Shown piece after piece: positions 11,171-23,030 of a stretch of DNA of 64,000 nucleotides. Below the pieces are notes generated by a model. That model worked only from the letters and a program-made list of their open reading frames with translations, made no database searches and was not told the origin of the DNA. The stretch spans positions 23,378,283 to 23,442,282 of the forward strand of contig NC_045148.1 of assembly GCF_008831285.2 (NCBI RefSeq). Direction: 5' to 3'. Made by a program: the position numbers and the translations under genes. The stretch comes from Nymphaea colorata. Lineage: Eukaryota > Streptophyta > Magnoliopsida > Nymphaeales > Nymphaeaceae. Numbering within the stretch: position 1 is the first letter of the stretch; every line of letters starts with the position of its first letter.

Positions 11171-12097
11171 CTTAGTATAGATGAAAACAAACTTGACACA
11201 AATAAAGGACTGGTATGTTTGAAACATTCTTAATATAAAGTTGTATTAAGAAAATCAACTTAATTGATGAGTATAATAGTCAAACTCTAAACTTTTTTAA
11301 CATATATAAAATATAATATATTGGGACCCAAATTTGGTATCTAGGATAAGTTTTTTATTACACACACAACCTTTTCAATTAATATCAACTAATGGTAAAT
11401 TGGATAAAACAAATTACAAAAACATTAATTCATGCAATCAAATAATCAAAATATCTAAAACATGGATGCGTTCTTCAAAATAATTGAAAATAAAACAAAA
11501 AATTTGATGAACAAATCATAAGCAACTTGAAATTCTTTAAAGTCGCAGAGGAAGAGGGAGGTTGTCGGCGAGTGTCTCCTCCTCTCTCTCTTACCACAAG
11601 ATATGTAGCAAAGTTGGTTTGCATATCAGGCACTCTTTGACTCCCATTGATGCTACTTAAGACCTATATAACTTCAAGTTAATATGAAGATATGGAGGTT
11701 AAGAGCTGCCATATAAAATGCAAGGACATTGTGTATATGATATTTATTTAGAGCTGAACCTAAGTCCCAACCCAGTCTGATATTTATCTAAAATATGAAT
11801 CCAAATCTAATCAGATGTCACCTCTTAAAACCAAATCCAATATGTTTTCTGACCGCTATTAATAAGTACACTGTCAAAAGCAAGTCTTAACTAATCCAAT
11901 TAATAAGCTTCTAGTTTAGTCAGCCTTCCTGACAGGGGGCAAAAGATGCCGAGAACAAATTGCCCTTGAGGGTAATCGCGAATACTATATTTGAGTAGAT
12001 TTGTACCTAAAATAAATATATACAACAAAGAAAAATTAGAAAGCCAATATTTAAGTTGTGCTTGAGTTTTGGATTTTAGATTTGAGACTGCATATAC

Positions 12098-12165
<68 letters not shown>
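11171..12165. other. No gene seen; long TA microsatellite at 12103-12164
   Basis: Contains a short match to the module family (AGCAACTTGAAATTCTTTAAAGT at 11521-11543, cf. 14640-14662), an old repeat at 11755-11850 shared with 1790-1890, and about 30 TA units at 12103-12164 just before module copy 2. Confidence 0.5.
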
Positions 12166-12166
<1 letters not shown>

Positions 12167-12465
12167 CAATTCAATCCTATTGAATGTGCAATATTTTCTC
12201 AGATGACTAAATTTTTCAAAAGAATATTAGAAAAGGTGTCACTATATTGATGTTGCCGATAGTTTATGATGTAACGACGGTGTATATAGGGTGGCTCTAG
12301 CAGTGATGCTTGTTTTCTCTTTGTCTTAATATATTTTCAATTAGTCAGATAGCTCCCTCTCTCTCTCTAAAAATTGAACATGTCCGCTTTGTTGCTTCAC
12401 GTATGCTACACGGCCTGGTTGTTTGTGCCTTGTGTTTGCCGTCGAGGCAAGGGCGGTGTTGGGGG
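12166..12465. repeat. Tandem module copy 2, first block
   Basis: From CAATTCAATCCTATTGAATG to GGGCGGTGTT this is clearly homologous to 15260-15555, including GTTGCCGATAGTTTATGATG, ATATAGGGTGGCTCTAGCAG, the CT run, AAAATTGAACATGTCCGC and TTGCTTCACGTA. Both copies are preceded by a TA microsatellite. TATATAGGG and TTGTCTTAA lie at promoter-like spacing, but no gene follows in either copy. Confidence 0.85.
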
Positions 12466-13714
12466 AGCAAGGTCAGGATATCCCCACACATATAAACTAA
12501 TTTGTGGGCCCTAAGCAACAAGAACGTTGCCAACTGCTTCCCTCCTCCTCGCTTAGCTACCGTCGTTTCCAGTATTCCAGAGGGCACCCCCCCACCCAGC
12601 TGGCTCATTCTTTTACCAGTTCTTGCATCTTCTTATGATCTACACGCACTCAGCTGCTACTCTCCTCCATTGCTGCTCGAAATTAGGAAACAGTTATTTA
12701 TAGCCTGAAAATTAGTCTGCACCTAGACGAAGAGAAATCGCAACAGGTGGCCTTCCGCCAAGATGGCCCTCAAAAAGGGAAAGGAAAAAACAAGAAAGGT
12801 CCATCGTCTTCTCGGTTAATATATAAAGTGCATCTCCTGAGTTTCATTTTCAGTTGTTCCCCAGCATGCAGCTAGTGGAATTTTCTTTGCACGCCAATTC
12901 GACTGCTGGCCACCAAATGGGCTTTTCCCCAAAGGCATATATAGGGCTGCGATATCCGATCGTTTGACAGGCATGTAGACAAAAGGGAGATGGTTAATCC
13001 ATGGACAACGTTGTTGATCATCATCAAAAGGAAAAGGAAGAGCCAGGTAAATTTCCATTTAAATTAACTCTGTGTTCCTTTAGTGCTCGAGTCAACTCGA
13101 TCTCCACTCAAGCTCTCTAGTTTAAATTTAAGCTCGACTCTAGCTAGGTACCCCATATAATTTTGTCATGTAATATTAACCCATATAGCTTTCCAAGAAT
13201 TTGTTTGATCATCTAAATAGGCACCTCTTGATGAAAATGACCAGAATATACATCCTAAGCTTTGCTCGTTCAGGCTGTAACACTTATGGCATGCCCTCTA
13301 TCTTACAAGCACTGAATTTACTTCCAATGAAGAGAAATTATGGACCAAATGCCCTCTACCCAAAGGCATTTCACAGTAATGGTCATAACTTTGATTAATT
13401 CATTGTCGATGAAGGAAGAACCCAAATTACAAAGCTTTTAAAGCAATGAAAAATGTCTAAGGTGACAAGCAAGCAATGGCTTGGCATGTTCAAATTAAGA
13501 TTGAAATTAGGAAACTAATTTAGTCGAGCGCAGTTATAATTATATTCCAAGTCAAAAATAGAATTAAATATCGTAACTAGTCACTCCAACATCAAGGTGA
13601 AATATGCACCACTCTGAGCATATTTACCTTTCATTTGTTTTTCAAAATCGAGTTGTTGACTTCCCTTTAGCTGTTTCCTTGCTTCCTTTCAGTCCGAACT
13701 TATCAACTGGAGTT
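12466..13714. other. No gene seen; extra sequence inside module copy 2
   Basis: About 1.25 kb separates the two conserved blocks here, against about 0.26 kb in copy 3, so one copy gained or the other lost about 1 kb. Near 13080-13140, GCTCGAGTCAACTCGA and AAGCTCGACTC phrases resemble a GAGTCGAGC MITE family (see 28.0 kb), so a degenerate MITE may be part of the gain. Open frames of 60-90 codons show no motif. Confidence 0.45.
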
Positions 13715-13962
13715 ACATACGGTGGTTTCAATTCATAAGATAAGATTGATAACGAAATATATTTCCTGCCATGTGCAGGCACCTACAAGTCCTTCCTTTA
13801 AAGAACAAACATATATATAAACAAACTATCACTGCCCAATTCATTGCAGTTGATCAGAATAAATGTTGAATGGACACTTATAGCCACCTAAGCCGCCTAT
13901 TAAAAATTAAGTATGATGTTTGCATCAATATATAAATTTGATTTCTTGAATTTCGAATAAGA
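13715..13962. repeat. Tandem module copy 2, second block
   Basis: From GGTGGTTTCAATTCATAA to about GATTTCTTGAATTTC this is nearly identical to 15813-16052, with only scattered substitutions. It includes CCTGCCATGTGCAGGCACC and CACCTAAGCCGCCTATT. Confidence 0.9.
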
Positions 13963-13974
13963 TGTGTTTTTTGT

Positions 13975-14400
13975 GACAATTGCTCCTAACCATCCTCCCT
14001 TTTTCAAAAGATCTATTATGGCGCAAGATACATTAGCCTCCATAATATCCCACATTTGTTGAAAGAAATATTTGGTTATCCATTAGGGCAAGGGGCAACA
14101 TTAGAGTTTGCCTCCGAAACAGCCCACCGAATTTTCACATGTGAGGTTCGGTTGAAGGAAAAGAATTCTTCTCGTCTGAGACACTTTGTCCTTGCAAAAG
14201 GCTATCTAAAAGACAACCAGATGACAAATCTTGAGATGAAGAGCTCTTAAAATGTGCAAAGATGCATCATGAGTTTGATCCAACTTATAGAAGTTACCAT
14301 GATCATTCTCACAGGAGAAAGAAGTAATGGGTGTACAGTTGTAAATTTGTATAGGTTATCTCCTTCTTTGCCAAAATGTTACCTTTAATATATTATATAA
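13975..14400 (-). pseudogene. LINE fragment (region just upstream of reverse transcriptase)
   Basis: About 410 bp is homologous to the right part of the LINE at 18.49-18.90 kb, in the same orientation. Both have the same right-hand limit (ACCTTTAATA then TATATAATTA). On the minus strand the family reads as the linker between the endonuclease and reverse transcriptase regions of an L1-clade ORF2. The catalytic part and the 3' end are missing. The open plus-strand frame at 14056-14250 is antisense and not a gene. Confidence 0.75.
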
Positions 14401-14630
14401 TTAATTAATTTCTTTCTTCACATAAAGATATTATATTAGGGTAATTAGTTTGTCTTAAGTTTGTAGCAGAATATGCATGTACTGAGAAATTAAAAGACAA
14501 TTTGGAATTGATTTCAACTATTAAAGGTATTATATTAGGGTAATTAATTTGCATTAAAGTTCTTTACATAAAGATATTATATTAGGGTAATCAGTTACCT
14601 TAAATTTGTACAGTTGTAAATTTGAGGAAG
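14401..14630. repeat. Short AT-rich direct repeats
   Basis: CATAAAGATATTATATTAGGGTAAT-like text occurs at about 14421-14446 and 14564-14592, with a related GGTATTATATTAGGGTAATTA at about 14526-14546. These are local duplications at the edge of module copy 3, with no gene. Confidence 0.6.
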
Positions 14631-16055
14631 AAATCATCAGCAACTTGAAATTATTTAAAGTAGCAGAACGTATTTATGAGGCCAAACCACAACCTGATCA
14701 CGTCTAAGATTTTAAGAAATGGTGGGAGATAACTGATAATGGATTATTATTGTAAATGTCGACGTAGGAAAACTTAAAATTCACATTCGTCATCCACTAA
14801 AGAATCAAAGGCAACGAAACAGTGCCTCCAGCGTGGCGGTCTAATCAAACCAATGGCGCGTGTATTCTGGCGTAAGAACTTTATTTATTTATTTATTCAT
14901 TTTACTGCTTCCCTTTTCTTAATTAATTTTTATGTATCGAATCCAATTTACTGCGTGTTGCTTCACGTATGCTATACGATCATTGTGGGTTTTGAAACTA
15001 CAATTATGTAAACATTGGACTGCTGTGACAAAACTGGACTATTTTGGCAAAAGATTTAACCAAAAGCACCAATATAAATTTTTGATATTAAATAAACATG
15101 AATTTTATGTGGACACTGACATGATTTCACCAAAAGCTTAATGCTAATAAAGAGTACGATTGTTTATGCAATCTTTGTTTAAATGACAACAAAGTTGATA
15201 TAAATAGAAGATTACTATTTTTTAAACAATATTAATATATATATATATATATATATATGACAATTCAATCCTATTGAATGTGGAATATTTTCTCAGATGA
15301 CTAAAGTTTTAACAAAAATATCAGAAAAGAAGGTGTCATTATATCAACGTTGCCGATAGTTTATGATGTAATAACGGTCTATATAGGGTGGCTCTAGCAG
15401 CGATGCTTGTTTTTTTCTTTGTCTTAACATATTCTCATTTAGTCAGACAACTCTCTCTCTCTCTCTCTCTATCTAAAAATTGAACATGTCCGCTTTGTTG
15501 CTTCACGTACGCTATACGGCGTGGTTGTGTTTGTCGTCAAGGCATGGGCGGTGTTAGCAGATCGGTCGGTGCAAAACAAGGGGGCAATTTCTGAAACTCG
15601 GCCCTTTGAAGGTCAGATATTTGAAGGTATGATTCCCTGCCAGATGGTGACACAACCAATTCCCGGTCAGATATCGACACGACTTCTTTCCCATATATAC
15701 ATGAATCGGTAATCTGTAGAAGGTTTGCCAGCTGCTGGTTCGGGATACACATAAAAGTTGGACGCAGCTGGGAGTTAAGAAGGTGCTGAGCCGTGCGTAT
15801 CTTCTCGATCATACATATGGTGGTTTCAATTCATAAACTAAGATTGTTAACGAAATATATTTCCTGCCATGTGCAGGCACCTACAAGTCCTTCTTTGAAA
15901 GAACAAACATATATATAAACAAATTATCTCTGCCCAATTCGGTGCAGTTGATCAGAATAAATGTTGACTGGGCACTTATAGCCACCTAAGCCGCCTATTA
16001 AAAATTAAGTATGATGTTTGCATCAACATATAAATTAGATTTCTTAAATTTCTGA
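14631..16055. repeat. Tandem module copy 3 (most complete)
   Basis: Holds all the blocks in order: the 14663-14860 block (cf. 10086-10340), the 14930-15190 block (cf. 10960-11170), a TA microsatellite, 15260-15555 (cf. 12166-12465) and 15813-16052 (cf. 13715-13962). TTGCTTCACGTA followed by a GCTATACG variant occurs twice within it, near 14950 and 15497, so the unit is internally repeated. No frame longer than 91 codons occurs and none is recognisable. Confidence 0.8.
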
Positions 16056-16539
16056 TCACCCACCGTGTCCGTCAAAGACAACTCGCATTTCAGTCATCAT
16101 AACTAACTTACCTAGCTATCTTTACTTTCAGTTGCTCCGGCCCAATAAAAGGTCAATGTTTGGCACCAAATGTCTTTTTGGTCTTTTTATAAGGTCAAAA
16201 GTATGGGCTAACCATGTTAAAGGTCATATTTGGTCTATTTGTTCCGGCTAATCCATCCTTGCCTAGCCAAAATGGCAGAAATATCCTGCATATCAGGTGC
16301 ATGGTGCCTCCCTACTTTGTCTTGAAATATGTGTAAAAATTAGATATTTTTGAAAAAATAAAAGGCCAACCAGGGGTATTTTGAGACAATGAACGTTTAT
16401 GGCATTTTTGAAGTGGAACCTAAATGTAATTAGCAAAAACCAAGGTTACCAAGGAAAGACGTGGTTAATTTGAAAAATTTTAAATAAAAACTGAAGGATA
16501 ATTTGGGTAATTTTCATCATACATCTGCTTCAAGAGATC
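16056..16539. other. No gene seen
   Basis: Intergenic sequence between the tandem module and the second quasi-periodic tract. Confidence 0.45.
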
Positions 16540-17110
16540 GAACTTTGGAGTTTAGGTCAAAATGTGATTATTTGATTCAGATGGACATTTGGATCTGAAA
16601 AACGAAACTTGGATATGGAAATTATACTTCAGATCCAAACCGATCCAAAAGTAATAGTTTAGATCCAAATTGATCCGAATGTGACATTTTGGATTCAAAT
16701 GGATATGAAGGTGACAGTTTGGATTTGCATGGACTCATAAGTTAGATTAAGGCCCGAAATTGATATTGTGAATCTGAAATGGATCCATAAGTGGCACTTA
16801 GATCCAGAAGTTCCATTTGTATCAAAAATTGGTAGTTTGCAACCGTAATTGATATGGATGTGAGATTTGGATCCATAAGTTAGATTTCGATATGAAATTG
16901 GATACAGAAGTTAGATTTGGGACCAAATCAGATCTAGAAGCTAGGTTTGGATCTGAAAGATGGATTTGTATCTAAATGGGATCGGTAAACCATATTTGAA
17001 TCGCTAATTGATAGTCTGGATACAAATGGATTCAAAATTGAGATCTAGGCCTGATTTTGGATCTAAAATGGATATGTTTGAATATGAAAGTTGACTTTTG
17101 GATTTAAGAT
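16540..17110. repeat. Quasi-periodic tract, period roughly 30-36 bp
   Basis: Variants of a phrase like TTGGATCCATAAGTTAGATT followed by GAAATTGGAT recur, with GGATCTGAA, GATCCAAA and GGATATG variants. It is the clearest of four such tracts and looks like a strongly diverged tandem array. No open frame spans it. Confidence 0.6.
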
Positions 17111-17399
17111 TTTTGATCTTGTGGCAATGGAGGCCGGATCGAAGATCGAATTAGACCTGTGACTTGGATGAATGTTATAATGATGATATATGCATGGACG
17201 AGACTACAAAAAAATTATGTTTTATGGGCTTGTAAGAGTTTGTGTTGTTGATCTTCCCACTTTTTGTGGAAAATAAGACAAGAAGAGGCTAAAGGAGTTC
17301 TCAACCTCTGTAGCCAACATTGAGTGGGGAGTCTACCATAAGTCGCTATGTATGATAACCAGTGGGCACTAGGGATAGATTAAGATTTAGACATTTTTT
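17111..17399. other. Spacer, perhaps the 3' end of the LINE
   Basis: No clear coding match. The minus-strand LINE to the right should finish in this stretch, but no poly(A) tail (poly-T on the plus strand) or target duplication was found. Confidence 0.35.
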
Positions 17400-18900
17400 A
17401 AAAAGAGCCTTTCTCCACTTAACAACCACACCTTTGAATCTGATAACATTCCACGCCTGAGATCAAGCAAGTCTCGATGTAAATCTTTCCATAAGCATAA
17501 GATGGAACCCATTTAACCCGAAATTAATAAGTGAACCATCTTTTATTTTTCAATAGACAATCCTCCTGATCTTCTTCATCCAAGTAACTTTGCAAAGGGA
17601 AGACTGATTACTCCTTTCAATGAAAACTAACCTTTTTGCAATCTTTTTGCAATAGAGGCACAGCATTTTAAAGTCGTAACCCAATCGTAAGTCAATTAGA
17701 AAGAACAGACTTAATCAAACAATCCTTTCCCTGAATATGACAGAAAAGTCTCCATATATAGAATAGACCACCCAAAGTAAGGTATATTCTATGAGTCCTC
17801 TAAATCTCCAATATTAAAGGGAAAATACTGGGATTTACTGACGTTGATTTGCCTGCTAGAACGTGAAGCAAACTCAATCAATGCGGCCCCACCTGTCCTA
17901 ACAATAATTTACTATAATTGGCAAAACAGCATAGTCACATCTGCATGTATGAAGACCCCACACCCTTCTGACCCATGTAACAGACTCAGCAGTTTAATGG
18001 CTCCCAAAAAAAAAAAAATCCTCTTTTTCAAGTCTGCGGTCCAAAATTTCCATCACTATCGAAAATAAAAGGGGAGAAAGGGGATCCCGCTGCCTTAATC
18101 CACATTCACTATACATGAAACCTTCCTTTCTTCCACTTAACAACATAGAACAAGAAGCATTACAAACACTACTAAAATGACGTTACTGCAGCAAGAAAGC
18201 CTCAATTAACTTGTTCATATGCCTTGAAAAGATCTAATTTCAGACATACACTGCCATTCCTGGTTTTTAACATTGAATATATCATTTTATAGGACAACAA
18301 AGGCAATGGCAAATGCTTCTATTCATAAGCAAACCCTCCTGATTCTTCATAATAATTCCCGAAAATTTCTCTCATTCTCAACTTCATGGCATTAATTGGA
18401 ATGAATTTAAAGATGCTCCCTAAAGATATCGAAAAATCAGTAATATGAACAGCATTTCCCTTCCTAGGAATCAATACTATACAATTCCAACCAATGCTCC
18501 TGACCATCCTCCCTTTCTCAAAAAAATCTCTTACGACACAAGATACCTTAGCCTCCATAATATCCTACAATTGTTGAAAGAAATATTTGGTAATCCATCA
18601 CAGCACAGGGAAACATTAGAGTTTGCCTCGGAAGCAGCCCACCAAATTTTTGCATCTGATATTGGGTTGAAGAAAAAGAATTATCCTCCTCTGAGACACT
18701 TTCTCCTTGCAAATGACTATCTAAACCCAACCATAGGAAGAGCTCTTAAAATTTGCAAAGCATGCATCTTGAGTTTGATCCAACTTATAGAAGTAAACCT
18801 GATCATTCTCACAGGAGAAAGAATTAAGGGGTGTACAGTTGTAAATTTGTATAGGTTTTCTTTTTCTTTGCCAAAATGTTACCTTTAATAAACTATATAA
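17400..18900 (-). pseudogene. L1-type LINE ORF2 remnant (reverse transcriptase)
   Basis: The minus strand carries reverse transcriptase landmarks of a plant L1-clade non-LTR retrotransposon. VLIPRKGN near 18460-18485 and ITDFSISLGS near 18415-18445 (family form ITDFRPISL) are followed by a KLRMREIFG stretch near 18360-18385. Further along, ECGLRQRDPLSPLLFSI near 18055-18105 matches the CGLRQGDPLSP box. Downstream text near 17700-17760 resembles the family's FLSYSGKG/LIKSVLS segment. Frames break repeatedly, so it is inactive. The part upstream of the reverse transcriptase, near 18550-18730, is open for 60 codons. The 3' end is not defined. The enzyme would copy RNA at a nicked genomic target. 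Neighbouring 13975-14400 is a second piece of the same family. Confidence 0.87.
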
Positions 18901-20128
18901 TTATTGGTTGGGCTGGCGGGCACATTAACAACATGCTGTTTGTTCAAATCTTTTTGGCGGCTACTCCCTGAACTTCAAAGGGCGGCTTGCGTGGTACTCT
19001 ATTTGATGGGTGCATTGTAGGTTTACCTAAATGATGGAGCAACCTTAGACCTTGGGGACGTGCAGGGGGAAGGGGACCAGCCTTCTTTAAGTGGCTTCTA
19101 CATAACCCGACATTAGACTTGACAAACCATGTTTGCTAATTTTCTTTGCAACTATTACAATTCTTTTTTGTAAAATTAGTGACTTCAATATTTGAAAAGT
19201 CATAGACATGAAAGTGAACAATATTGTTTCACATCAGCTGTTAAATATTCTTGCTAAATTGATTTTTCCTTTTATTTTTCCTTCTTGTTTGAGGTTATGT
19301 GAACTGATTAATGACTCAAATAAGAGTTGGATGTTAAACCTTAGACTGATGGTATAAGCAATTATAAGAATTAATTGGCCCAAATTGCCATGTGATTGGC
19401 ACAAACAGATTCAAGTTCATATCCAACTCAAGAACGTACATGTCAACTTTTAACTATTTTAACATAAGAATTTAAAATAATCTTTTATTTTTAATTAATT
19501 TCTATGCATTCTCTAATTTTTGCAATGACTTTAATAATTTTTTTGCAGATTCACAACCGATTCAACCAAATCGGTCATGAACCATTTGCATCCTTGCCGA
19601 TTCAATTAATAAACCATTTTTTACAACACTACAGAGAGAGAGGGAGACTTCCAGATTGTTGGATATTCTATCAAATTTTTGATGGAACACCCCATGATCC
19701 AGAAAGGACAATTTAATTTATTACATAAATTAGAACATAGTAAATGACAAGTCTGTCACAAACATCCAAATTTTAACCAAAACATATTACATTTAAAATT
19801 TTGAGATCCAGTCTCTAAAATTAATTAATTTCCTGCATTTTTTCCAAGGTAACATCTTTTAGTGCTTCACCTTTTGAACTACACAATCAAAAGGTTGGGA
19901 GACTATCCTTTGGTAGGATTGGACAGGAATCAGTTGCTCATTTTCATCAACTTAGAGTTCATTTTGTTCAGTTTTTTTTTTTTGTTGTTTGTCTTGTTTG
20001 TCCTATTTGTTTTGCCGGACATTTCATTTATGTTCTATCTATTTTGTATGTTTTGTCCAATAGTTGCACCTTGTACATTCTGGTCCTTTTGTAATGTTTG
20101 TTTTGTCTATTGTTTGATAATAAGAATA

Positions 20129-20159
<31 letters not shown>

Positions 20160-20244
20160 GTTTTTTTTCAGCATTAATTCCTGATCACTGGGAAAAAATA
20201 ATATATTATATTACACACATATATATATACAATATATATATATT

Positions 20245-20282
<38 letters not shown>

Positions 20283-20740
20283 AAGAGAACAAGTGACAAG
20301 AGTCCCTTCATGCTACAATGATCATTCACGAGAAAGAGTTGCTTGAGAAGCCAAGCACGGTGCAAAGTGCAATCCAAGAACCTGGATTCTGAAAGCAGGC
20401 ATACATACGTAATACATGTACAATGCACTTAATAGAAGATGAATGATCACTTGTTTAGCCCTTGAAAAAACAAAATGGCAAACACCAAAGATCACCACCC
20501 TTACAGTCTGCTCATTCTTCAGGAATAGTCTTGATGCTCACCTGAAACACATGCCCATAACAACCATATAAAATCTTCTTTCATTCACCATAAAGTAAAA
20601 TAAAAAAACGTGTAATGTGAATTTTAAAAATGTATACAAGCATTCTAGCAGTGCCATTAATGAGAACTCCAAATTAAGTGACCATCTGCAAGTTTATCAT
20701 GTGCAACAATGGGGAAAACACAACTCATGCACTATCGGAA
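18901..20740. other. No gene seen; microsatellites at 20130-20160 and 20215-20282
   Basis: Contains a TA run near 20130-20160 and a TA run followed by GA repeats at 20215-20282. Frames at 19504-19716 and 19862-20296 run through low-complexity TTTGT and GA repeats and show no domain. Confidence 0.5.
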
Positions 20741-20749
20741 ACACAACCT

Positions 20750-21713
20750 CTACCGACCTGGGTCGGCACGGCCCGGGCCGAAAAAAAATGGCGAAAGCTA
20801 AGTCCGTTAAGGCTATCAGGCCAGCCCAAAACCCGGGCCGTTTCTAACCAGGCCGATAAAGTATCGGGCTTTAGGCTTGAGATTATGCTCGAGGCCCGGC
20901 CTGGCTCGATTTTTGCTGCCGTGAAGGGTCTCGTTGAGTCCCAGCCCCCTTTTGCTGCTGCCTTGAAGGTCTCTCTCTCCCCCTCTGACTTTCAAGCTTT
21001 TCCCTGCTTCAGTAAAGGGTCGCTCAGCCCCATTTTGCTGCTGCCATGAAGGGTCTCTCCCTTCCCCTCTGTGTTGTTTTCCTTTTCTTTGTTATTTCTC
21101 CCTTTTCTTGGTTGTTAGAATTATGAAAAATAAAAGGAGCAGAAAGTCAGATGAAGATGCAGTGAGCACTCTTCATCATCGAAGGACCCATCGCACCACC
21201 AGAAGAAACAACAGGAGGGATTGTGGTTTAATCCACTAAACAGCAAGTTTCGAAAACCCTAACTCTAACCCTTCCCAACCCTAACCCCAATCTGATCAGA
21301 AGAAAGTCAGATACGGAACTGGGCAATGGAAGACAGCTGCCGCCGTCCACTGCCCACCACCAACCTCTGCTGCCTTCTCCCAAAGCCTCCTCCTCCAGGA
21401 CTGCGAGTCTGCAAGACCCTTCCTCGCCGGCGCTGCCGCTCTCCGCCCGCCCTCCCTGCAAGTTTGCAACCTCGAAGACTCACTTCAGTCCTCGGCAAAA
21501 CAGCGAAAAGAAGAGAAGAAAACTCCCCAAGTCTGTTTATTTTTGCAAAAAACAAAAATAAATTTATTGTCAAGTTTTTCGGGCCCCTGACCTGTTAATT
21601 ACTAGGCCGGTCTGAGCTCGAAAAAAAAAAAAGCCCGAAACTCAAATCTTCAGGGCCCGGGCCCGAGTCGGGCCGGGTACTGGGTAGCCAGCGGCAGCCC
21701 AGCCCGAGGCTTA
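20750..21713. mobile_element. GC-rich MITE-like element of the GGGCA/GGCC family, enlarged interior
   Basis: Ends rich in GGCCCGGGCC (20765-20900 and 21600-21713) resemble the hAT-type family seen at 7163-7522 and 50156-50672, and the right end CGAGGCTTA fits the family terminus. The roughly 700-bp interior is unusual: two tandem copies of a TTTTGCTGCTGCC plus TGAAGGGTCTCTC block (about 20950 and 21030), a telobox-like AAACCCTAA with further AACCC repeats at 21253-21290, and a GC-rich stretch at 21330-21480. The left boundary and target duplication could not be confirmed. The interior may be captured genic DNA, but no protein was recognised in any frame. Confidence 0.5.
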
Positions 21714-22880
21714 CCCCCACCCTTTCCTCCTTCCAAATACATCAACTTCCTGATCCGCTACATTAATTTTATAGATTGTGTACATAAAAATGACCAAACT
21801 ACCCTCAGTAACAACTTTTACAAAATTGTAAAAGAATCCTTTAGCTAACCACTTGGCATAAAAAAGAAAAATTAAAACAAAAAAAAAAAAGAATAAGCCA
21901 ACATTGGCTCTACAGACATCCTTTGGAGGTTCTTCCTTTACCGCTGTCCATTGGCCAATCTCTCTCTCTCTCTCTATCCCAGAATGCTTTCACTAAGATC
22001 TAACATATATTTCAGAACCAAAGTTGGACTCTATCACGAGCCTCTATAAAATGCCAGTCAAAGTTTTGTCTATTTCCTCAAGGCCGACCATTGCAAGCTC
22101 CTCCACAGTGTACATCGGTTCGCACCCAAGCATAAAGCCAGTACCAGTAGCCTCGTGTTCAAAGGAAGACCTTCTGCTAAAACCCATATCATGACAACTT
22201 GGCAGTCCGACACAACACCAACATTGGCCCTATGCTTACCAGCCACTACTTCTTACTTCTCCCCCCTCCTCTCTCTCTCTCTCTCTAGACCCTCCCTTTA
22301 GGACCCTGCTTTAGCTGCCACCAGGCCTAACAACCATCAGTCATGGCTAAAGACATCTTTCTGCCACCCACCTGCGGCCAGCAACTTGCCCACTACCACC
22401 CGTCCCTTGCTGGTAGGCTCAGGCCTCGGCCAAGGGGCTGTCTTGTCGAAGACTCTGACATCCGGCCATCCACGGCCAGGCTCTGGTTGGCATTCGATCG
22501 ATGCCTGGGCTTAAGCCTAAGCCCTGCACAGTTCAGTTTTAGTGAACAAATGTTAAAATATCTATATTACATATATAAAAGTAAAACTTATTTTTAAAAT
22601 TAGTAATTAATATTTTATTACACTGAGGCAGGCCAGCCCTGTTTCATTGCGGCTGCTTCGGCCTTCTCACCATCTAGCAGCGTCAGCCTCAGCCTGGTCG
22701 AGCAAGCTACTCTCTTGTTCACGACTAGCCCTAGACCATCAGACATCAACTACAAAAACCTATCTACGCCTTGGCTGCCTTGCTACCCGCTCTTCAAGGT
22801 ACCCCTCTGTTGTTGACGGCCCTCAACAGAGCCACGTGCTCCAAGCCCAAGCCGGCACATTCATGCAAGGCTAGGCAGGT
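21714..22880. other. No recognisable gene; C-rich, GCC-rich stretch
   Basis: Two CT microsatellites (21958-21976, 22270-22287) and C-rich text with CAGGCTCAGGCC-type phrases near 22400-22480 and 22640-22700. The AT-rich core near 22555-22620 between GC-rich flanks recalls the GGGCA MITE family, so decayed copies are likely. Frames of 75-84 codons have no motif. Confidence 0.4.
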
Positions 22881-23030
22881 TCTACGTCTAAGCGTGGGCA
22901 TCGACCCAGCCTGAATCCAAGCCTAATCCATGCCTGATTAGATTAAAAAATATATATATATTTTAATATATAATAATATATAAAATATAATTAATCATAA
23001 TAAAATATTATAATTATATATAAAACTCCT
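22881..23030. mobile_element. Truncated MITE of the GGGCA family
   Basis: AAGCGTGGGCATCGACCCAG at 22889, then CCTAATCC and GCCTGATT phrases and a TA-rich core whose TAATCATAATAAAATA and TATAATTATATAT text closely parallels the core of the element at 7163-7522. The right half is missing. Confidence 0.6.

Noticed and set aside
12103-12164. TA run as part of a functional promoter TATA region
   Set aside because: A plain microsatellite of about 30 units; the same module at 15.24 kb has a shorter run.
21253-21290. Telomere-like AACCCTAA repeats
   Set aside because: Only one exact AAACCCTAA and a few degenerate units; more like a telobox or chance in a GC-rich insert than interstitial telomere.
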